Below the pieces are notes generated by a model. That model was not told where the DNA came from and ran no database searches. It worked only from the letters and a program-made list of their open reading frames with translations. Source: JAUWQU01 sp964605095 (GTDB lineage Bacteria; Planctomycetota; Phycisphaerae; SM23-33). Taken from it: DNA of 18,436 bases. This document shows positions 6,681 through 14,817 of this stretch, piece by piece; the first letter of the stretch is position 1, and each line of letters starts with the position of its first letter. The position numbers and the translations under genes were made by a program. The stretch covers positions 1 to 18,436 of the forward strand of contig CAZSBS010000070.1 in NCBI GenBank assembly GCA_964605095.1, read 5' to 3'.

Positions 6681-8273
6681 ATGAAAAGTGACAACCTGGG
6701 CATTTGCAACGATTGTAGCGCGGTAGTGCCTGCGAAGTTTGAGACTCGTGACGGGCAGATATGGATCGTCAAGGAATGCCCCAAGTGCGGGATCACCGAC
6801 TCTCTTGTAAGCACGGATGCGAAGGCCTGGCAGGCCAAGCGGGACATGTCACAGTACGTCGTGACCGACAAGGCCACCTGCAACATGAAATGTGACAAGT
6901 GCCAGCGGGACCACCACCCCAACATGGTTTTTCTGGACGTCACCAATCGCTGCAACATGAATTGCCCGATCTGCATCGCCACCATTCGCGACATGGGCTT
7001 CGACTTCAACCCGCCGATGGAGTACTTCGAGAAGATATTCGAGGCCCTCGGCAAGATGGACCCAAAACCCGTGGTTATGCTCTTCGGTGGCGAGCCAACG
7101 GTCCGTGAGGACCTGATGGACATTATCGCCATCGCCCGTAAGAACGGCATGAGGCCTCACGTTACGACCAACGGCTTGCGCCTTGCCGACGAGGATTACT
7201 GCCGCATGCTCTGCGAGGCGCGCGTGCCGCTGCGGTTCGGCTTCGACGGGCGAAACGCCGACATCTACGAGAAGCTCCGCGGCAACCGCCCGGCCTATGC
7301 CAAGAAGATGAAGGCCCTGGAGAATCTCAAGAAGTTCAGCCGGCGCAAGCACACGATCATCGGCTGCGCCGCCTGGGGTTTCAACGACCAGTACATGGCC
7401 GACATGTTCCAGTACCTCCACGAGAACCGCGACCTGATCTCCGACCTGGGCCTGATCCCGCTGACGGAGAACTGGGACCCCGGCGAGTTCAAGGTCCAGC
7501 GGCATACCACGATGGAAGATGTCGAGGAGATGGTCAACATAGCCATCGGCGGCGACGAGGTCGAGTTCATCCCAGCCGGGATGACCTACGCTATGAAGAA
7601 GCCGCGCTCGTTCTTCCGCAAGAACCCGCGGTCGGAAGTCCTCCTCTTGGCCGGCGTGCATCCCAACTGCGAGTCGATGACGCTGGTGATCTCCGACGGC
7701 AAGCGATTCCGCGGCATCAATCACTACCTCAAGAAGCCCTTCCAGCAGGTGGCCGCGGAGTTCGAGGCAATCTCCAAGCGTATCGAGCCGAAGCTCGACA
7801 AGCTCGACCCGAAGAAGTTCCTCCAGCGCCACTGGGGCCGGCTTATCATCATCAATGCCGTCGCGCCGTGGGCGCTCAGGACCGTCCGCATAAGCAGGCT
7901 GGGCGGCGGCAAGCCGCTCCGCTCGCTGTTCGGGCTGCTCTGGCGGAAGATATCCAAGCCCAAGAGCGAGCACGGCGACTTCAAGGCCCGCCGGCCTCGG
8001 GCCGTCATGCGCGTGGCCATGCTGCCGTTCGAGGAGCAGCATTCGATCGACGGCGCTCGCTTGGAAAACTGCAAGGCCGCCTTCGCCTACGTGGACACGC
8101 TCGACGGCAAGGTGAAATACTTCCCGGCCTGTAGTTGGTACCCGTACCGCAACCCGATCATGAAGATGATTTCGGACAAGTACGGAACCGTGAAGTACGG
8201 CAGGCAGATCGCCGAGAACCCCACGACCGACAAGCAGGCCCCGCCAAAGGCCACCCAGGCGACGCCGGTGTGA
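6681..8273 (+). CDS. Radical SAM protein of the Tes/MJ0619-like family
   Basis: A 530-residue cytoplasmic radical SAM enzyme. Residues 1-40 form a zinc-ribbon-like knuckle (Cys9, Cys12, Cys33, Cys36). Two CX3CX2C motifs follow in close succession: CNMKCDKC at 67-74 and CNMNCPIC at 91-98; the latter, after LDVTNR, is the SAM-cleaving cluster site. GGEP at 136-139 is the SAM-binding motif, and VTTNGLRL and FGFDGRNADIYEKLRG continue the barrel. Later cysteines sit in HPNCES (330), LENCKAAF (464) and FPACSWYPYR (484), positions that echo auxiliary-cluster ligands of archaeal tetraether synthase. This order matches the family containing MJ0619/Tes and bacterial membrane-spanning lipid synthases. 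I chose the ATG at 6681 (AAGGGAG upstream); the frame's earlier start at 6600 is TTG. The substrate is inferred, not shown; related radical SAM methyltransferase-like enzymes remain possible. Confidence 0.88.
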   Translation: MKSDNLGICNDCSAVVPAKFETRDGQIWIVKECPKCGITDSLVSTDAKAWQAKRDMSQYVVTDKATCNMKCDKCQRDHHPNMVFLDVTNRCNMNCPICIATIRDMGFDFNPPMEYFEKIFEALGKMDPKPVVMLFGGEPTVREDLMDIIAIARKNGMRPHVTTNGLRLADEDYCRMLCEARVPLRFGFDGRNADIYEKLRGNRPAYAKKMKALENLKKFSRRKHTIIGCAAWGFNDQYMADMFQYLHENRDLISDLGLIPLTENWDPGEFKVQRHTTMEDVEEMVNIAIGGDEVEFIPAGMTYAMKKPRSFFRKNPRSEVLLLAGVHPNCESMTLVISDGKRFRGINHYLKKPFQQVAAEFEAISKRIEPKLDKLDPKKFLQRHWGRLIIINAVAPWALRTVRISRLGGGKPLRSLFGLLWRKISKPKSEHGDFKARRPRAVMRVAMLPFEEQHSIDGARLENCKAAFAYVDTLDGKVKYFPACSWYPYRNPIMKMISDKYGTVKYGRQIAENPTTDKQAPPKATQATPV

Positions 8274-8320
8274 TGAGGCTGCGCCGCGATGCGGCGGGAT
8301 GACAACTGATGGATTTGCCC

Positions 8321-8357
8321 ACAGGGCCGCCGGGTGAAACCGACGGCCCTGTTTGTC
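8321..8357 (+). terminator. Intrinsic terminator after the radical SAM gene
   Basis: ACAGGGCCG at 8321-8329 pairs with CGGCCCTGT at 8344-8352, with a further CGG/CCG pairing possible in the loop, and is followed by TTTGTCCT. It is 48 bases past the radical SAM stop codon. The U-tract is short and interrupted, so termination may be partial. Confidence 0.6.
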
Positions 8358-8391
8358 CTATTCATTGTGGGACTGCCGCACCCCTGGGTCC

Positions 8392-8413
8392 CATAGGTCC
8401 TATACGACCTATG
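8392..8413. repeat. Perfect 8-bp inverted repeat upstream of the patatin gene
   Basis: CATAGGTC at 8392-8399 and GACCTATG at 8406-8413 are perfect inverted arms around a 6-base spacer, CTATAC. It sits 64 bases before the chosen patatin start and past the terminator. It could be an operator for a dimeric regulator, or a member of a dispersed GGTCCTAT-type repeat family; both are inference. Confidence 0.55.
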
Positions 8414-8477
8414 CGGGGGAACAGGGAAAGCAGGGGCATTGACTGCGCAAGCGACGGCAGGTACCATTCTGTTCATC

Positions 8478-10130
8478 ATGGAAACTAAAGGGGCACAAAT
8501 CCCAACCGCCCGCCGCACAGGCTTTGCCCGGTTGTCGCTCATGCCGATTCTTGTGCGGCAGCGATTGCGGATCGCGATATTATCTATCGCAGCCGTTGCG
8601 GCGTTGGCCCTTCCAGGCTGCGCCACCCAGGATCCGACGACATTGATCGGCCCGTGCCGGGGAGAGCGGTTCCAGGAGTGCCCCATCAGCCTGGGCGAGT
8701 ACAAGCCTGTCCAGCAGCGCCTGGGCCGGCAAGACCCCGAGCTTGCGGTGGCGGTGGCGATCTCCGGCGGGGGGCACCGGGCGGGCAACTTCGGCATCGG
8801 CGTGCTGCTGGGGTTGGAGGAGCTGAGACGCCCATCCAAGGCCGGCGGTGCGAGTGACAACAGCAACGGCGGCGCAAACGGGTTGACCGAGATCGACTAC
8901 CTCTCGACCGTTTCCGGCGGCGGGCTATGCGCAGCCGCGTATGTCTCCAGCCTCCGCGACTACCAACTGTTTGGCGGCTCGCCGGATGGTTACTCGCTGG
9001 CTGGGGCGCTGGCCGGCAAAGGCGACAAGACGCCGCTGGCTGAGCAGGCGACGGACCCCGACCTGAGGGCGAACCTTCAGTATAACTATGTCGACGAGAT
9101 CATCCGCGGCGCGCTTACGATAGTGACCGCCTGGCGGTGCCACCGGGGCGACTTCCTCGAAAACTCATTCGACGACCGCATCCTCGGCCGGCTGTGGCGG
9201 ACAAGGAAGTTGGGCGCGTCAAGGCCGCCCGGCCCCGCCGGCGCCACGCGGGACGCCAGCCTGCGGCTATCGGACGTGTTCGTCCCGCTGGAAGATGCAA
9301 ACCGGCCGGTGCGCCTGCCCTATTGGGCCGCCAACGCCGCCACGTATGAGAACGCGGCCATCTTCCCGTTCACGCCGGAACACCTCCGGCTGTACGACAT
9401 CCGCGGCTACACGCACCGGCTGATGCTGGTCCGCCGCGACGACGACGCCAACGCCGGTGCCGGCGAGAAGGCATTCGCCTACGAGGCCCCGCTGGCCGTC
9501 GGGCTTACAGCCAGCGGGACGTTCCCCGTGCTTATCCCAGCCTGCACGCTACAGAGCGGCATGGACCCAGCCAACCCGTACCTGCACCTCGTCGATGGCG
9601 GACTGGCCGACACCTTCGGCACCATGACCGCCATCCGAATGCTCAGGCAGGACAAGGCGCCGCGAAAAGTGCTGATCGTCATCGACGCCTTCAACGGCCC
9701 GCTTACGCCGTTTTCCAAGTACGACAACGCCCCGGCCGCAATCGCCACGGCCTTCCGCATGGCCACCGCGTTTCTTGACGCGTGGCGTGCCCGCTACCGC
9801 GAGGTCATCACCGGTCTGTGCTCGTCGCGAAACCCGCCGACGGACATCCGCGTGATCTTCCTGAGCTTCGACGATCTTCTTGAATGCAAGGACATCAAGC
9901 CGCTGGAACCGTTCGGCTTCGGCCCTGACGACCTCGCCGCCCTCCGCCGCCTGCGCCTGGCCTCGGCCAAGGAGCAATCACCCTTCGTCCTGGCCCGCGA
10001 CGTGCTCACCTGGTACAGCCTCTCGCCGCCCGAGCAAAAACTCCTCTTCGCCGTCGGCCGGTACCTTGTGGACAAGAAGAAGGACGAGATCCGCCAGGCC
10101 ATGGGGTGGTCAGAGATGACGGGGCGGTGA
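8478..10130 (+). CDS. Patatin-like phospholipase family lipoprotein
   Basis: A 550-residue predicted lipid acyl hydrolase anchored in the envelope. A long N-region and hydrophobic stretch end in the lipobox LALPGC (Cys48). The patatin catalytic layout is complete: the oxyanion loop SGGGHRAGNFGIG around residues 96-108, nucleophile Ser146 in TVSGGG (Thr replaces the usual first Gly of GxSxG), and the dyad aspartate Asp373 in VDGGLADTFG. The family cleaves acyl chains from phospholipids or other lipids by a Ser-Asp dyad. The start is uncertain: ATG 8478 has a GGCAGGT-like site some 14 bases upstream, ATG 8541 gives the most compact signal peptide, and TTG 8439 has AGGGG nearby. It follows the radical SAM gene by about 200 bases containing a terminator, so it is probably expressed separately. 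Substrate unknown. Confidence 0.92.
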   Translation: METKGAQIPTARRTGFARLSLMPILVRQRLRIAILSIAAVAALALPGCATQDPTTLIGPCRGERFQECPISLGEYKPVQQRLGRQDPELAVAVAISGGGHRAGNFGIGVLLGLEELRRPSKAGGASDNSNGGANGLTEIDYLSTVSGGGLCAAAYVSSLRDYQLFGGSPDGYSLAGALAGKGDKTPLAEQATDPDLRANLQYNYVDEIIRGALTIVTAWRCHRGDFLENSFDDRILGRLWRTRKLGASRPPGPAGATRDASLRLSDVFVPLEDANRPVRLPYWAANAATYENAAIFPFTPEHLRLYDIRGYTHRLMLVRRDDDANAGAGEKAFAYEAPLAVGLTASGTFPVLIPACTLQSGMDPANPYLHLVDGGLADTFGTMTAIRMLRQDKAPRKVLIVIDAFNGPLTPFSKYDNAPAAIATAFRMATAFLDAWRARYREVITGLCSSRNPPTDIRVIFLSFDDLLECKDIKPLEPFGFGPDDLAALRRLRLASAKEQSPFVLARDVLTWYSLSPPEQKLLFAVGRYLVDKKKDEIRQAMGWSEMTGR

Positions 10131-10169
10131 GCTGCGATTTGGCTCATCGCCGGACGATCACAATAATCC

Positions 10170-10218
10170 TTGCCTGCCGGACGTCCGATACGTATAATGT
10201 ATAGCCGTGAATACGTAT
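10170..10218 (+). promoter_or_regulatory. Promoter and twin-palindrome operator of the toxin-antitoxin pair
   Basis: TTGCCT at 10170-10175 and a perfect TATAAT at 10193-10198 are spaced 17 bases, a near-consensus sigma-70-type promoter. Two copies of the self-complementary octamer ATACGTAT lie at 10188-10195, overlapping the -10 box, and at 10211-10218, overlapping the likely early transcript; their centres are 23 bases apart, about two helical turns. This is the expected layout for autorepression by an antitoxin or toxin-antitoxin complex. Confidence 0.8.
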
Positions 10219-10231
10219 GGGAGAGCCGACC

Positions 10232-10483
10232 ATGACCAAGTTGACTTTGAGCATCGATGAGGCAGTTGTTGAGAAGGCCAAGCAGATTGCCGACGCCAAC
10301 AATACCAGCGTTTCGGCCATGTTCAGCCGGTTCGTGCAGTCGATGGCTGCCGGCGGGGCGGGGCCGGCCAGGCCCGGCCCGCTTACGCGGAAGCTCAGCG
10401 GAATAGTGAACCTGCCGCCGGACAAGGACTACAAGGAACTGCTCGCCGAGGCCCTTGAGGACAAGTACGGGGTCGCCAAGTGA
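10232..10483 (+). CDS. Antitoxin of a type II toxin-antitoxin pair (DUF6364-like)
   Basis: An 83-residue protein that would neutralise the PIN toxin encoded next and probably repress its own promoter. The N-terminus TKLTLSIDEAVVEKAKQIAD with NNTSVSAMFSRFVQSM is a ribbon-helix-helix-like DNA-binding segment. The C-terminus ending DKDYKELLAEALEDKYG matches the pattern I know from DUF6364 antitoxins and probably wraps the toxin. I chose ATG 10232, with GGGAGAG about 7 bases upstream; the in-frame ATG at 10217 lies inside the second operator palindrome and has no ribosome-binding site. The stop codon overlaps the toxin's GTG start by 4 bases, indicating translational coupling. Confidence 0.9.
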   Translation: MTKLTLSIDEAVVEKAKQIADANNTSVSAMFSRFVQSMAAGGAGPARPGPLTRKLSGIVNLPPDKDYKELLAEALEDKYGVAK

Positions 10484-10896
10484 AAGTGTTCGTCGATACC
10501 AATATCCTGCTGGACGTGCTCGGCCGGCGGGAGCCTTTCTACGCGGACTCGGCGCAGGTGTGGACTCTCGCCGAGACCGGCCAGGTCGAGGGCTTCGCAT
10601 CCACGCTCAGTTTGCCGAACCTCTTCTACGTGCTGCGCCGGGCCAGCGGCGCCAAGGCCGCCCGCAAGGCGGTTGGCATGCTGCGGGACATTTTCAGCCT
10701 CGTGCCCCTGGACGTGCAGATCACCAACCAGGCCATTGACGCCGACATCCAGGACTTCGAGGATGGCATCCAGTTCTTCAGCGCCCTGCGCTGCGGGGCA
10801 GCCGCGTTGGTCACGCGTAATACCAAGGACTTCCCCGGCGGGGACGTTGCGATCCAAACCCCGGCCGAGTTCCTGGCCACGCATTTCGGGCAATAG
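10480..10896 (+). CDS. PIN-domain toxin (VapC-like ribonuclease)
   Basis: A 138-residue PIN-domain protein, predicted to be a metal-dependent RNase that inhibits growth when its antitoxin is lost. The first acidic residue is Asp6 in VFVDTNILLD. The central acidic cluster is DFEDGIQF (Asp92, Glu94, Asp95), and TRNTKDF ends the catalytic core (Asp117). The position where VapC proteins usually carry the second acidic residue reads LPNLFY (Asn47); this seems a feature of the DFED-type PIN subgroup and is not necessarily loss of activity. Translation starts at GTG 10480, overlapping the antitoxin stop, so the pair is translationally coupled. Target RNA unknown. Confidence 0.92.
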   Translation: MKVFVDTNILLDVLGRREPFYADSAQVWTLAETGQVEGFASTLSLPNLFYVLRRASGAKAARKAVGMLRDIFSLVPLDVQITNQAIDADIQDFEDGIQFFSALRCGAAALVTRNTKDFPGGDVAIQTPAEFLATHFGQ

Positions 10897-10950
10897 GACA
10901 ACAGAAGATACCCGCCCGGACACCCCCACCCGGCCCTGAAGGGCTGTCAA

Positions 10951-10978
10951 AAACCTCTCCCTCAAGGGAGAGGGGTTT
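10951..10978 (-). terminator. Intrinsic terminator of smc, possibly bidirectional
   Basis: Read on the minus strand, CCTCTCCCT and AGGGAGAGG (arms 10965-10973 and 10954-10962) form a stem followed by TTTTTGAC, a good intrinsic terminator 120 bases past the SMC stop. On the plus strand the same hairpin is followed by GGTTTAA, weaker, 55 bases past the toxin gene. The two genes converge here. Confidence 0.7.
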
Positions 10979-11002
10979 AAGGCGAGACCGGCTGCCCGCT
11001 CC

Positions 11003-11024
11003 CCTGCTCGCTGAAGCGAGCAGG
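11003..11024. repeat. Perfect hairpin in the convergent gap
   Basis: CCTGCTCGCT at 11003-11012 pairs perfectly with AGCGAGCAGG at 11015-11024, and no U-run follows on either strand. It lies in the 196-base gap between toxin and SMC genes, along with smaller hairpins (GCCCTGAAGGGC near 10933-10944 and ACCAC/GTGGT at 11038-11053). It may be a repeat-family member or an mRNA 3' stabiliser. Confidence 0.5.
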
Positions 11025-11092
11025 CCTCGGGGATAGAACCACGCGTTTGTGGTCTGTTGTTTTTCCGTGTTCCGGGTTCCGCCTTTTGCTTC

Positions 11093-14000
11093 TCAGGCGG
11101 CCCCGACGGGTTCGGCGTCGCTGGTGATGTATCGTTCGGCGTCCTCGAAGCGGACGGAGATGCGAGTTGAGACGCCGGGCTCCTGCATCGTCACGCCGTA
11201 GAGCACGTCGGCCGTCGACATCGTGCGCTTGGCGTGGGAGATTACGAGGAACTGGCTGGTGCTGACGAACTCGCCGATGAGCTTGGCGAAGCGTTCGGTG
11301 TTCTGCTCGTCCAGGGCGGCGTCCACCTCGTCGAGCAGGCAGAAGGGGCTTGGGCGGCACTTGAAGATGCTGAACATCAGCGACAGGGCGGTCATGGTCT
11401 TCTCGCCGCCGGACAGCAGGGTCAGCGTTCGGGTCTCCTTGCCCGGTGGGCGGGCGATGATCTCGATGCCGCTTTCCAGCACGTCCTCGGGATTGATCAA
11501 CTGGATGTCGGCCTTGCCGCCGCCGAAAAGCTTGCGGAACAGGACCTGGAAGTGGCCGCGGACTTCCTCGAAGGTCTTGAGGAACATCTCCCGGCTTTCC
11601 CGGTTGATCCGCTGGATGAGGTTCTGGAGCTGGTGGTGCGAGTCGTTGATGTCCTTGATCTGTCCGCCAAGGAACTCGTGGCGCTTCTCCAGCTCATCCT
11701 GCTCGCTGATGGCGTCGAGGTTGACGTTGCCCAGCCGCTCGATTTTCGCCCGCAGTTCGCGGATCTCGCTGTCCACCGCCTGCCAGTCGCGTTGGTCGTC
11801 GTGCTGGTAGTTCTGCGACAGCACGAGCAGGTTCATGCCCATCTCCTCGGCGGCTCGGGAGATGAGGTTCTCGATCCTCACGTCGATCTCGCCGAGTTCG
11901 ATCTTGATCTGGTTGACCAGTTCCGCCACGGCGGCATGTTCCTTTCGGCGCTCGGCCAGGAGCGTCTTGATCTCGTCGAGCTTCTCGGTGAGCCCGAGGC
12001 GGGACTGCTCGACTTCGTCGAACTCCGTGCTGAGCGTCTGCTGCTCGGCGTAGAAGGCGTCGACCTGGCGGGCGGTTTGCTCGATGGCCTCGGCGGCGTC
12101 GTTTTTTCGCTGGCGGTCGAGTTCGATCTGCTTGCGGTCGTTGTCCAGGTCGTGCCGCATGGCCTCGGCGGCGCGTGCGGCGGCGTCCATTGCTTCGCGG
12201 GCGGAGCGTTTCTTTTCCTCGACGCCAGCCAGGGCGACCTTCATTTCCGTGAGTTGTTCCGTCACTTCCTGCTGTCGAAGGCGGGCATCCTCGATGTCCC
12301 GTTCCAGCCTGGCTGTGGCTTCCTGGCGGCGGCGGCTGAGGTCTTCGAGCTCCTCGGCCTTTTGGCGGGCGTCGTGCTCGGCCTGGACTGTCGATTCGAT
12401 TTCGGCGGCGAGGTTTTCCAGGTCGCCGGCGATGATCGGCTGCTCGCGCCGTAGCGATTCGACCTGTTCGTCGAGTTGGGAAATACGGCTCTGGCACTGC
12501 ACTCGCTGGGTGTTGGCCTCGTAGATGGCCGTGCGAAGGCCCTGCTGGAGCTCGTCGAGGTGCCGCATCTCGTTGCGGGCCGAGACGCAGCGGCCTTCGA
12601 GTTGTTCGATGAGTTCGTCGAGCCTGGCCTGGGCGGCCTGGAGTTCGGCCAGTTCGCTGCGGCGGGTGATGACTCCGGCGGCCCTGCCGGCGGCGCCGAA
12701 TCGCACGCGCCCGTCGGCTTCGAGCACTTCGCCGCCGGCCGTGACGAAGCGGCAGCCCGCGCCGAGTTGCCCGGCTGCCTGTCGGGCGTCGTCGAGGGTT
12801 TCGACCGCCAGCGTTCGGCCGAGCAGTCGCCACATGAGCGGCGCTAGGTTGCAGTCGTAGCGGATGTAGTCGATGACTCGCCCGAGGACGGCGGGGCAGC
12901 GGTGAGCGTCGAGGTCTTCGCAAAGTGGCTGGAGCCTGTCGAGGCACAGGACCTCGACGGAGGAGTTTTTGCCGAGTATTTCTCGGAAGACGTGGGCCTC
13001 GGCGGCGAGTTTTTCGAACGAATCAGCCAGGAGCTGCTGATCGGCCCCGGCGAGTGCGGCCTCGACGAGCGCGGCCTGTGCCATGTCGGTCTCGATCATG
13101 TCGCCGAGCATTCCGCGGATGGATGTTACTTTTCCAGCCCGGCGTGCCTCGACGACTCGTCGGACGCCGGCCTGGACGCCTTCGAGGCGGTCCTGCATCT
13201 CGCGAAGTGCCTGGACGCGGCTCTGTATGCCGCTGCGTTTCTCGCGGGCGTCGGACAGGTCTTGGCGGAGTTGCTGTTCGCCGTCGTGTACTCGCCGCGA
13301 GGCCTCGCGTGTCTCGTCCAGCCGGCGGGTCGATTCGCCTAGGACTTCCATGACGTCCTGAAGCTTTGCGTTGACCTGGGCCTTCTCGGTGAGGGCGGTC
13401 GTCAGGGCATCCTCGATTTCGGCAGCCCGGCCGGTGAGGCGGTGCTGCTGGCCGTGGAGGTTTTCCCGGCGTATGCCCATGCCGTTGATCTCGTTGTGAA
13501 GCTGGGCGGTTCGGCGGAAGAGGTCGATGGTGCCGGCCTTCTCGTCCTCGAGTTGTGCCTGGAGTTGGGCTCGCTGGAGCTCGCCGGCGGCGCATAGCTC
13601 GCGCGTGGCCTTGTAGCGATCTTCCAGGTCGGTGCTGCTTTGCTGGAGTTGGCGGAGCTGGACTTCGCGCTGGGCCTGCTGGCTCAGGGCGGCCTCGATC
13701 TTGGCCTCGATTTCCTCGCCGCGACCAAGGGCCGAGAGGATCTGCTCGTCGAGTTCCTTGAGCCTGGCGGTCATCATGTCGCCTCGCTGCTGGCAGGTGG
13801 TGATCTGCCCGCCGAGCGAAGCGATCCGGCCTTGCAGGTCGCGCGCGGTGCGTTCGAGGTCGACGGCCTCGACCTCGCTGGCGCTTCTGGCGGCCTCGAG
13901 TTGGTCTATTCGGACCGTGACGGCCGAGAGGCTGTCCGTGGCCGCGTCGAGCCTGGCGGACAGATCGCCGCGGGTGGCGCTAAGGGTGTGGTATTGCGCC

Positions 14001-14719
14001 AGGAAGTGCAGCGACCGCATTTCCTTGAGTTGCTCGCAGTATGTCTGGTAGTTCCTGGCCTTGCCGGCCTGGTACTTGATGGAGCGGAGGCGTTTTTCGA
14101 CTTCCTGGAGGATGTCGTTGAGTCGAAGGAGGTTTTGCTCGACTCGTTCGAGCTTGCGCATCGCCTCTTTCTTGCGGGCCTTGTACTTGCTGATTCCGGC
14201 GGCCTCGTCGAAGATCGAGCGTCGCTCGTCCTGGCTGGCCTGGAGGAAGACCTCGACCTTGCCCTGTTCGATGAGGCTGTAGGCGTCGATGCCCACGCCG
14301 GTGTCCATGAACATCTCCTTGATGTCCCTGAGCCGGCAGGGGGCCTTATTGATGAGGTACTCGCTGTGGCCCGAACGGTAGAGTCGGCGGGTGATACTGA
14401 CGGTGTCGGTGGCGATGGACTGGCCGTCGTTCTTGAGGTCGATCTGGAGGACGCCATGGGTGTTGTCGAAGACCAGCGTCGCCTCGGCCATGCCGGATGG
14501 TTTGCGGGTGGCCGAACCGTTGAAGATGACGTCCATCATCTCCGTGCCGCGAAGGCTCTTTGCCGACTGCGAGCCAAGGACCCACTTGAAGGCGTCGACG
14601 ACGTTGCTCTTACCGCAGCCGTTTGGGCCGACCACGCAGGTAACCCCGTCGTCGAACTCGAATTCGGTCCGGTCAGCGAAGCTCTTGAAACCGGAAACGA
14701 TAAGTTTTTTGAGTTTCAT
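11093..14719 (-). CDS. smc: Chromosome segregation protein SMC
   Basis: A full-length, 1208-residue SMC ATPase, which with ScpA/ScpB would organise and help segregate the chromosome. Walker A is GPNGCGKS at residues 31-38, near the start MKLKKLIVSGFKSFADRT. Two long charged coiled-coil arms (roughly 170-520 and 690-1030) flank a hinge at about 535-685 (GMLGDMIET... to ...VRFGAAGRAAGVITRRSE). The C-terminal head carries the ABC signature LSGGEK at 1102-1107 and Walker B FCLLDEVDAALDE at 1126-1138. Length is normal. The ATG at 14719 has AGGGAAG 11 bases upstream; a weak TTGGCC/TTAATT promoter pair, 16-base spacing, lies at 14744-14771. It follows the FlgI-like gene by 98 bases, same strand. scpA and scpB are not in the window. 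Confidence 0.98.
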   Translation of the reverse strand: MKLKKLIVSGFKSFADRTEFEFDDGVTCVVGPNGCGKSNVVDAFKWVLGSQSAKSLRGTEMMDVIFNGSATRKPSGMAEATLVFDNTHGVLQIDLKNDGQSIATDTVSITRRLYRSGHSEYLINKAPCRLRDIKEMFMDTGVGIDAYSLIEQGKVEVFLQASQDERRSIFDEAAGISKYKARKKEAMRKLERVEQNLLRLNDILQEVEKRLRSIKYQAGKARNYQTYCEQLKEMRSLHFLAQYHTLSATRGDLSARLDAATDSLSAVTVRIDQLEAARSASEVEAVDLERTARDLQGRIASLGGQITTCQQRGDMMTARLKELDEQILSALGRGEEIEAKIEAALSQQAQREVQLRQLQQSSTDLEDRYKATRELCAAGELQRAQLQAQLEDEKAGTIDLFRRTAQLHNEINGMGIRRENLHGQQHRLTGRAAEIEDALTTALTEKAQVNAKLQDVMEVLGESTRRLDETREASRRVHDGEQQLRQDLSDAREKRSGIQSRVQALREMQDRLEGVQAGVRRVVEARRAGKVTSIRGMLGDMIETDMAQAALVEAALAGADQQLLADSFEKLAAEAHVFREILGKNSSVEVLCLDRLQPLCEDLDAHRCPAVLGRVIDYIRYDCNLAPLMWRLLGRTLAVETLDDARQAAGQLGAGCRFVTAGGEVLEADGRVRFGAAGRAAGVITRRSELAELQAAQARLDELIEQLEGRCVSARNEMRHLDELQQGLRTAIYEANTQRVQCQSRISQLDEQVESLRREQPIIAGDLENLAAEIESTVQAEHDARQKAEELEDLSRRRQEATARLERDIEDARLRQQEVTEQLTEMKVALAGVEEKKRSAREAMDAAARAAEAMRHDLDNDRKQIELDRQRKNDAAEAIEQTARQVDAFYAEQQTLSTEFDEVEQSRLGLTEKLDEIKTLLAERRKEHAAVAELVNQIKIELGEIDVRIENLISRAAEEMGMNLLVLSQNYQHDDQRDWQAVDSEIRELRAKIERLGNVNLDAISEQDELEKRHEFLGGQIKDINDSHHQLQNLIQRINRESREMFLKTFEEVRGHFQVLFRKLFGGGKADIQLINPEDVLESGIEIIARPPGKETRTLTLLSGGEKTMTALSLMFSIFKCRPSPFCLLDEVDAALDEQNTERFAKLIGEFVSTSQFLVISHAKRTMSTADVLYGVTMQEPGVSTRISVRFEDAERYITSDAEPVGAA

Positions 14720-14817
14720 GTCTGGGCGTCTTCCCTAACGCGAAATTAACCGATGCGCCGTCCGTGGCCAACGGGCTTTATTGCTCTTCATGGTACAACA
14801 TATAGTGTCCTGGTGCC

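Noticed and set aside
13640..14749. Long plus-strand frames opposite SMC (also 11234-12454)
   Set aside because: Leu/Glu/Ala-rich reverse images of coiled-coil coding DNA, without start signals or domains.
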